A DNA stretch of 64,000 nucleotides from Hydrogenimonas cancrithermarum (GTDB lineage: Bacteria > Campylobacterota > Campylobacteria > Campylobacterales > Hydrogenimonadaceae). The position numbers were made by a program, and so were the translations under genes. Where the stretch lies: positions 1,786,501 to 1,850,500 of the forward strand of contig NZ_AP027370.1 of NCBI RefSeq assembly GCF_030296055.1. The letters run 5' to 3'. Below are positions 59,111 to 64,000 of this stretch, piece by piece. Every line of letters starts with the position of its first letter. Position 1 is the first letter of the stretch. The notes under the pieces were generated by a model. That model worked only from the letters and a program-made list of their open reading frames with translations, had not been told where the DNA came from and ran no database searches.

Positions 59111-60273
59111 TCTTTCATCAGTTTCAAGAATTTTGTTTCATCGAGCGGTGAATAGAAATGCTGGAACCACATGAACACTTTTTTTGCCTCTTCAAGATAT
59201 TTGCGTTCGCTGGAGAGATACTCTTTTATCTTTTGGATAAGACTCGACTCGTCGAATATACCCAGTGGGTAGCGGTAGTCATCGATAAAGAAACGGGGGT
59301 CAAGCAAGTCGTTTTCCCATAACAGCGTAGGAATGCCTTCCGCCGCCGCTTCGAATGTCGTTGTGGAATGGAATGTGAGATGAAGTGAGCACTGCTGCAA
59401 AGCGTCCGAAAGAGAGCCTTTATATAGATGTGTAAAAGGATATCGAAACAAAGCGCTGTCATCGATATCGTGAGAAAAACGTGGGTGATGTTTTAGAAGC
59501 AGGGTAATACCGCTGTCGATGAAAAAATCTTGGTATGTGTCGAAAAAGTGGACTATTTTCTCGAGAAGCTTGTTGTTCAAGATAGGGTTCGGGTCAGAAA
59601 ATTGAAGGGAGAACAAAATGCTCTTTTGCGCGAAATGATTTCGAAAATTTCCCCTAATGCGCTGTCCAATGACAAAGGCGTGATCGAGATAATACCCTTT
59701 TTTGTCTGCACGACACAAGACATCTTTGAATCCATCTCCGTAGAGAAGTACGTTGGCTTTGTTTCGCTCGATATGTTCAGCCGCCGTTTCGTTTCGAATA
59801 TAGCCTGAATGCGAAGATGTGATGACACCGTGTTGATAATCGTAGAGACAGGCCTCTTTATCGATGCTCCGAAAAAAACCGAGCATACTGTTGGAAAGAA
59901 CGATGTAGTTTTTGAAACGAAACTTTCTGAATAGAAGCGGCTTGAGTTTCTCTGCGATGTACCATTCGCGATGCTGAAACGACTCGAATTTTTCCAAAGA
60001 AACGATTTTACGGAAAATCAATATAAGAAAAAGTGGAAAATCAAACGGGACCGCTTGGTTATTGCGATCCGTTTTTTTCTCAAAATCGGGCTCCTCGAAA
60101 ATGATGTAACGTAGATCGTTTCTTTCACAAATTTCGTAAAATGGCTCGAAAAACTCGTTTTTGCCATTTTCCCCGCGGTTGAAGTGTGTAGGGTAGTAGA
60201 AGACGATATCGTACTCTCTTCTGACAAACATGTTTCCAACGAAGAAAAAAAACGATTGGAGCATATGTATCAT
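59107..60273 (-). CDS. Putative GT-B glycosyltransferase of unknown family
   Basis: I do not recognise the family of this 388-residue protein. The N-terminus is hydrophobic (MLQSFFFFVGNMFV), then DIVFYYPTHFN. Middle segments include CLYDYQHGVITSSHSGYI. The C-terminal half has ITLLLKHHPRFSHDIDD and LHLTFHSTTTFEAAAEGIPT, with a His-Pro motif and a Ser/Thr-Glu nucleotide-sugar site. Those resemble capsule KpsS/KpsC- or sialyltransferase-like GT-B enzymes. Position between a GT4 and the nonulosonate genes suggests it could transfer the nonulosonic acid. That is an inference from neighbours only. Both ends overlap adjacent genes by four bases. Confidence 0.55.
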   Translation of the reverse strand: MIHMLQSFFFFVGNMFVRREYDIVFYYPTHFNRGENGKNEFFEPFYEICERNDLRYIIFEEPDFEKKTDRNNQAVPFDFPLFLILIFRKIVSLEKFESFQHREWYIAEKLKPLLFRKFRFKNYIVLSNSMLGFFRSIDKEACLYDYQHGVITSSHSGYIRNETAAEHIERNKANVLLYGDGFKDVLCRADKKGYYLDHAFVIGQRIRGNFRNHFAQKSILFSLQFSDPNPILNNKLLEKIVHFFDTYQDFFIDSGITLLLKHHPRFSHDIDDSALFRYPFTHLYKGSLSDALQQCSLHLTFHSTTTFEAAAEGIPTLLWENDLLDPRFFIDDYRYPLGIFDESSLIQKIKEYLSSERKYLEEAKKVFMWFQHFYSPLDETKFLKLMKE

Positions 60274-61040
60274 AAACTAAATCCGTCATCCACGACGATG
60301 TTCTGTCCGTTGACGTACCTGCTCATATCGCTCAGCAGATAGATCAGTGTGCCTTTCAGGTCACTCTTTTCCAGCATGCCCTTGGAAAGGCACTGCTCTT
60401 TGTAGGCTTGGAGAAAAGGTTCCGGCTGGTTGTCCAGTATCCCTCCCGGGCTGATGGCGTTGACCCGGATGTTCAGCCCTTTGAAATACTTCGCCATGTA
60501 CTTCGTCAAGTGTATCAGGGCGGATTTGATGGCTGCGTACTCCACCGGCATCGTCATCTTCGTATTTTCGTAAATCTCGAATTTCGGGGGAATGACTCCG
60601 TAGATGGAGGATATGTTGACGATATTTCCATATCCTTGCCGTTTGAAATAGTTGGCGAACTGCTGAGAGGTGAGAAAGTATCCTCCGAGATTGAGCCCCA
60701 CATTTTGTACAAAGTCCTGATACTCTACATCGAAAAAGTGGCGGCCGTAGTTTTTATTCCTCGGGTAGGCGTTGTTGACGAGAGCGTCGATTCTGCCATG
60801 TTTTTTCGAGAGATAGTCCAGACACTTTTGCAGTGATTCTTTGGATGTGATATCCATTTCGACGGCATCGATTCTATCTGTTCCGTACATTTCACAGAGT
60901 TCGGTTTTGACCTCGTTAGCCCTCGCAGGATCGATGTCGGCGATGATGGCCGTTCCTTCGTTTTCGACGACGGCTTTGACGAACTCCTGTCCGATGAGTC
61001 CGGCTCCTCCGGTAATGACGACGACATTATCTTTCAGCAT
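60270..61040 (-). CDS. ptmA: PtmA-like short-chain dehydrogenase
   Basis: The 256-residue SDR has the NAD(P) loop ITGGAGLIGQEF (residues about 9-20), ALVNNAYPRNKNYG, the catalytic Ser in NIVNISSIYG and the Tyr-x3-Lys of PVEYAAIKSAL. The C-terminal NAISPGGILDNQPEPFL and YVNGQNIVVDDGFSL are typical. In C. jejuni PtmA belongs to the flagellin glycan / legionaminic acid locus, and the same neighbours (ptmB, ptmF, ptmE, legG) follow here in the same order. Its precise reaction is not certain; an amino-sugar precursor step has been proposed. It overlaps ptmB by 14 bases. Confidence 0.87.
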   Translation of the reverse strand: MLKDNVVVITGGAGLIGQEFVKAVVENEGTAIIADIDPARANEVKTELCEMYGTDRIDAVEMDITSKESLQKCLDYLSKKHGRIDALVNNAYPRNKNYGRHFFDVEYQDFVQNVGLNLGGYFLTSQQFANYFKRQGYGNIVNISSIYGVIPPKFEIYENTKMTMPVEYAAIKSALIHLTKYMAKYFKGLNIRVNAISPGGILDNQPEPFLQAYKEQCLSKGMLEKSDLKGTLIYLLSDMSRYVNGQNIVVDDGFSL

Positions 61041-61737
61041 CTTTTTTCCTCATCAAAAATTCGACGAATTCGAAGTCGAGTTCCGTATCTACATCGATCG
61101 ACCTCTCCTCCGGCATAACGTACAGCCCCGTCTTTTCCAGGAAAAGCGTCTCGTTGTTGAGCAGAGCCTCTCTCTTCCAGATATAGATGGATGCATTCAT
61201 GTCGTAGGTTTTGGGAGCGTCCTGCCGCCTCAGTACCGCTTTGTCGAGTGTTTTGGAGAGTTTGACTTTTCCGTCGGATGTCCTCTCTACGAGATTGAAA
61301 TAGGGGCTTCTTCGTGAAGGCATGGCGGTTATGAGGTTTTCATAGTCGTTTTCGACGAACATGTTATAGGCATTGACGATATCGGAAGCATCCCGAAGCG
61401 GTGATGTGGCATCGAGATCGACGAGCGCATCGAATCGAATGCCGTAGTGCGCTTCGGAACGCATAAAAGCGTCTTTGATGACATCCAATTTTCCGGCCGT
61501 ATCGCTCGCCAGTTCCGGAGATCTCTTGAAAAAGACTTCGGCACCGTATTTGACGGCGACTTCGGCGATGGCGTCCGAATCGGTACTTATGACGATATGA
61601 TCGAAAATGCCGCTTTCGATTGCCTGCTCGATAGTATGGGCGATCAGGGGTTTGCCTTTCAGTGGACGGATGTTTTTGTCTTTGACACCTTTTGAGCCAC
61701 CCCGAGCGCAGATGGTGCAGAGAGGTTTATTGGTCAT
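61027..61737 (-). CDS. ptmB: CMP-nonulosonate (legionaminate-type) cytidylyltransferase
   Basis: This NeuA-family enzyme activates a nonulosonic acid with CTP. The 236-residue protein has the CTP-binding ICARGGSKGVKDKNIRPLKG (residues 7-26), ISTDSDAIAEVAVKYGAEVF, LVDLDATSPLRDASDI with the metal Asp, and AMPSRRSPYFNLVE. In C. jejuni the equivalent ptmB (legF) product makes CMP-legionaminic acid. Neighbouring ptmE and legG support legionaminate over pseudaminate or sialate, but the sugar cannot be settled from this gene alone. It overlaps both neighbours (14 and 11 bases). Confidence 0.92.
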   Translation of the reverse strand: MTNKPLCTICARGGSKGVKDKNIRPLKGKPLIAHTIEQAIESGIFDHIVISTDSDAIAEVAVKYGAEVFFKRSPELASDTAGKLDVIKDAFMRSEAHYGIRFDALVDLDATSPLRDASDIVNAYNMFVENDYENLITAMPSRRSPYFNLVERTSDGKVKLSKTLDKAVLRRQDAPKTYDMNASIYIWKREALLNNETLFLEKTGLYVMPEERSIDVDTELDFEFVEFLMRKKDAER

Positions 61738-62656
61738 AAGTATCCTTTCGAACGTAATCGCCGGCTTTTTCTATGAGTTCCATCGTTTTTATCCCTTCGT
61801 TGTAGGTGCAGAGGTTTTCGGCATCGCCACGGATAATCGCTTCATGCATTTTTCGATAGGTGTCGTTACGGGCCGTCTCTTTTACAATGGTTTCACTCGT
61901 ACCTCTTTCGTCGTAGATACGCAGCGAGGATTCGACGAGGTTGGCTTCCACCGTCATCTCATCGGTATGAACGACGATCCTGCGCAACGGAGTTTTACTC
62001 AGGTAATCCATGGTTATGTTGAGAATGGTGCCTCTTTCCGTTCTTCCTATGGCGGTAAAGATATCGTCGGAAGAGATTTCCAGATTGGAGATCTTGTCGT
62101 TGATCGAGGAAAACGTGACGATATCGCCGAAGAGAAAGGCGGCATAGTCGAGTTCGTGACTCAGGTCCCGCAGAACCCCTCCACCTTTTTGTAAAGAAGC
62201 GCTGTAGGAGTCTCTGTAATCTGTTCCTGGGCGCCAGGTTGGAAGGTATTGACCGGTGAGAATGTTGACATAGAGGATCTTTTTGTTTTCGAGTATGGTG
62301 CGGAGCGCCTCTATGATGGGATGAAATCTCAGGTTATAGGCGACGAATACACGGTTGTCGTGGATATCGAGAGATCTGTTGCGACAAAAAAGAGGCTTTT
62401 CCACAAGGATTCTCTTTCCGTTCACATGGTTCACGACATGTTCGAGTGTATCGTAGTGTTTCGAAGTTTCGTTTGCGATAACGATATAATCGTAGGGATC
62501 GAACGTTTCGATATCGTGAATGGACGAAAAACGTTTTCCTTCGAGGTCGATGTTCTGTCTCGAAACGAGATCGATACTTTCGATCTCTTCGAAATCTTTC
62601 AGGATTTCGTTGTGACGCCTGCCGATGGAACCGAATCCGACTTGTAGCACCCTCAA
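61727..62656 (-). CDS. ptmF: Gfo/Idh/MocA-family oxidoreductase (PtmF position)
   Basis: The 309-residue protein has an N-terminal NAD loop VLQVGFGSIGRRHNEILKDF (residues 3-22) and the family's VIANETSKHYDTLEHVV and ILVEKPLF with its Lys. A C-terminal beta-sheet domain holds the GGGVLRDLSHELDYAAFLFG active-site His. It lies where ptmF lies in the C. jejuni legionaminate cluster, between ptmE and ptmB. The ptmF symbol therefore rests on order as well as family. Role in the pathway is not certain. It overlaps ptmB by 11 bases and ptmE by four. Confidence 0.8.
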   Translation of the reverse strand: MRVLQVGFGSIGRRHNEILKDFEEIESIDLVSRQNIDLEGKRFSSIHDIETFDPYDYIVIANETSKHYDTLEHVVNHVNGKRILVEKPLFCRNRSLDIHDNRVFVAYNLRFHPIIEALRTILENKKILYVNILTGQYLPTWRPGTDYRDSYSASLQKGGGVLRDLSHELDYAAFLFGDIVTFSSINDKISNLEISSDDIFTAIGRTERGTILNITMDYLSKTPLRRIVVHTDEMTVEANLVESSLRIYDERGTSETIVKETARNDTYRKMHEAIIRGDAENLCTYNEGIKTMELIEKAGDYVRKDTYDQ

Positions 62657-63702
62657 CTGAACACCTCGAAATACTCTCTGTTGGCTCTTTCGTACTCCTC
62701 CATCTGCCCAATGTCGAGCCAGTATTCCCGAAGGGGGAACGAAATGGCATTTTCACCCCGTTCGATGAGCTTTTCGAAGAGGGTAGGCATGTCGTAATAT
62801 TCGTCTTTTGGAATCAAATCGAGATACTCGGGGTTGAGCATGTAGATACCGGCACTGACGAAGAATTTGTGCATCGGCTTCTCCTCGATCGACTTGATGC
62901 GTCCATTTTCGATGTGGACCACGCCGTAGGGGACTTGGAAATGGTATTCGCGTACGCACATACTGGCCGCGGCTTCGTTGTCGAGGTGGTACTGGAGCAT
63001 GTTCTCGAAGTTGACGTTGGTGAGCAGGTCACCGTTCATGATGAAAAAAGGCTCTTTGGGCCGCTCTTTGAGCAGGCTCAGTGCTCCGGCTGTCCCCATA
63101 CGCTTGTTCTCCAGAATATATTCGATTTTGACGCCGAAACGGCTTCCATCTCCGAAGTAGTCACGTATGATATCGGCCTTGTAGTTGACGCACATCACGA
63201 TATCGGTAAAACCATGTGCGGCGAATCGCTCCACGATGGTCTGCAAGATCGGCTTGCCACCGACATGAAGCATCGGTTTGGGGGTCGTTTCGGTCAGTGG
63301 GCGTAGGCGTGTTCCAAGGCCACCGACCATGAGAACGACTTTGTTTGGATACTTTTTGGGCTTGAGCAGTTCGTCGAGCATCGCGATGCCGACGACGCGT
63401 CCTTCATTGTCGAGGATCGGGACCTGATAGATTTTTTTGGTCGTACAGATGTTGATGATGGAGTCTTTGCTCTCGTCTACGGAGACGACGGTCGGCTCCG
63501 TAAAGTAGACCCCTTCGATGGAGTTTTCGATGGATTTTCCGTTGAGGATGGCCCTTCGGATATCTCCATCCGTAATGGTTCCCAGCAGATGGTTGCGCTC
63601 ATCCACGACGAGTGCTATCTTTACGGCACCGCTGTCGATGATGCCGAGCGCCTCTTTGATGGACGCTTTGGGCGAGAGTTTGATGGCATCGATTTTTTTC
63701 AT
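62653..63702 (-). CDS. ptmE: CBS-nucleotidyltransferase, GlcN-1-P guanylyltransferase type
   Basis: The 349-residue protein fuses two CBS domains (residues about 8-115; TDGDIRRAILNGKSIENSI, VPILDNEGRVVGIAMLDELL) to a sugar-1-phosphate nucleotidyltransferase. The transferase has LMVGGLGTRLRPLTETTPKP, PFFIMNGDLLTNVNFE with the catalytic Asp, and EYWLDIGQMEEYERANREYF. The same fusion is PtmE of C. jejuni, which makes GDP-glucosamine as entry to the GDP-linked legionaminic acid route. CBS domains suggest control by adenine nucleotides. It overlaps the legG-like gene by four bases at its start. Confidence 0.9.
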   Translation of the reverse strand: MKKIDAIKLSPKASIKEALGIIDSGAVKIALVVDERNHLLGTITDGDIRRAILNGKSIENSIEGVYFTEPTVVSVDESKDSIINICTTKKIYQVPILDNEGRVVGIAMLDELLKPKKYPNKVVLMVGGLGTRLRPLTETTPKPMLHVGGKPILQTIVERFAAHGFTDIVMCVNYKADIIRDYFGDGSRFGVKIEYILENKRMGTAGALSLLKERPKEPFFIMNGDLLTNVNFENMLQYHLDNEAAASMCVREYHFQVPYGVVHIENGRIKSIEEKPMHKFFVSAGIYMLNPEYLDLIPKDEYYDMPTLFEKLIERGENAISFPLREYWLDIGQMEEYERANREYFEVFS

Positions 63703-64000
63703 ATTTCGCTCTTTATGTCGTAAAATGATTTGACGGTCGAGAATTCCGTATTCTCGAGAATTCGTACGATCTTTTCGGCGCTGTCACCGCTGCCGTAAAC
63801 GTTCGTCACATCTTCACAGTGTCGAATGAACGCTTTCGACAATGCCCGGTCGATGGCTTTTCCCACCTCTTCCACACTGCAGTCGATCGTGTTGGTACTT
63901 CGCAACCGCCCTTTCTGCCGGTCGCCGATGTTGACGACCGGTTTGCGGAAGCTGGCGGCTTCGATGATGCCGCTGGAGGTGTTGCCTATCAGCAGGTCGG
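63699..64000 (-). CDS. legG: Hydrolysing NDP-sugar 2-epimerase LegG/NeuC (5'-truncated by window edge)
   Basis: Only the C-terminal 100 residues or so are in the window. They begin DLLIGNTSSGIIEAASFRKP and continue VVNIGDRQKGRLRS. The GNTSSG-x-IEA and N-I-G-x-R-Q-x-G-R segments are the donor-site end of the NeuC/LegG family, which releases UDP or GDP while epimerising to ManNAc- or diNAcBac-derived sugars. The end shares four bases with the ptmE start. Given ptmE beside it, the GDP-linked legionaminate epimerase is most likely. The start and the rest of the pathway (legI, legB, legC, legH) lie outside. Confidence 0.87.
   Translation of the reverse strand, partial: DLLIGNTSSGIIEAASFRKPVVNIGDRQKGRLRSTNTIDCSVEEVGKAIDRALSKAFIRHCEDVTNVYGSGDSAEKIVRILENTEFSTVKSFYDIKSEI

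Overview
The window looks like a chromosomal segment of a marine or vent-type member of the Campylobacterota (former Epsilonproteobacteria). The evidence is gene content and order: fliW-proC, bamD-lon, a 6S-type RNA ahead of purD, atpE with a cleavable-looking leader, CetB-like PAS and HPt proteins, and a ptmA-ptmB-ptmF-ptmE-legG block in the order known from Campylobacter jejuni. Most housekeeping genes are moderately GC-rich. The stretch from about 40.2 to 53.3 kb is visibly richer in A+T. The genus cannot be fixed from sequence reading alone.

Layout. 1-3946 (-): the start of a giant secreted protein built of DUF11-type repeats, running off the left edge. 4229-5388 (-): proC and fliW. 5464-8629 (+): bamD and lon. 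8674-14799 (-): a compact five-gene phosphorelay operon (PAS protein, HPt protein, Sel1 protein, NIT-type hybrid kinase, stand-alone receiver). 14885-17142 (-): uvrC and a DciA-like gene. 17113-31329 (+): a small LptM-like lipoprotein, nadB, nhaD, guaA, hemD, 6S RNA, a 166-bp palindromic element, purD, an RDD protein, lptD, an MCE/MlaD protein, a J-domain protein, pnp and atpE. 31424-31509: tRNA-Leu(GAG). 31656-34839 (+): a Wza-like exporter and a Wzc-like tyrosine kinase. 34865-64000 (-): a surface-glycan locus of about 29 kb.

The glycan locus holds the matching PHP phosphatase, a UDP-N-acetyl-L-fucosamine pathway (capE/F/G = fnlA/B/C) with a WbuB-like transferase, an AT-rich cassette of glycosyltransferases, two deacetylases, a GNAT-type acyltransferase, a Wzy-like polymerase, a GT11-like transferase, a decayed glycosyltransferase pseudogene, an SGNH-like protein and a Wzx-like flippase. 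It then has a sulfation module (sulfotransferase, cysQ, two cysC, cysN, cysD), two more glycosyltransferases, and the start of a legionaminic-acid type pathway that continues past the right edge. Together these suggest a Wzx/Wzy-type, probably sulfated and nonulosonate-linked surface polysaccharide.

The most unusual signal is a set of short tandem arrays with a strict 7-bp period but different unit sequences. Six of them lie in frame inside cysQ and lengthen it from the usual size of about 246 residues to 308. Two lie between guaA and hemD and seem to have become the hemD translation start. One touches the cysN stop codon. A second notable signal is the 166-bp near-perfect palindrome directly after the 6S RNA gene.
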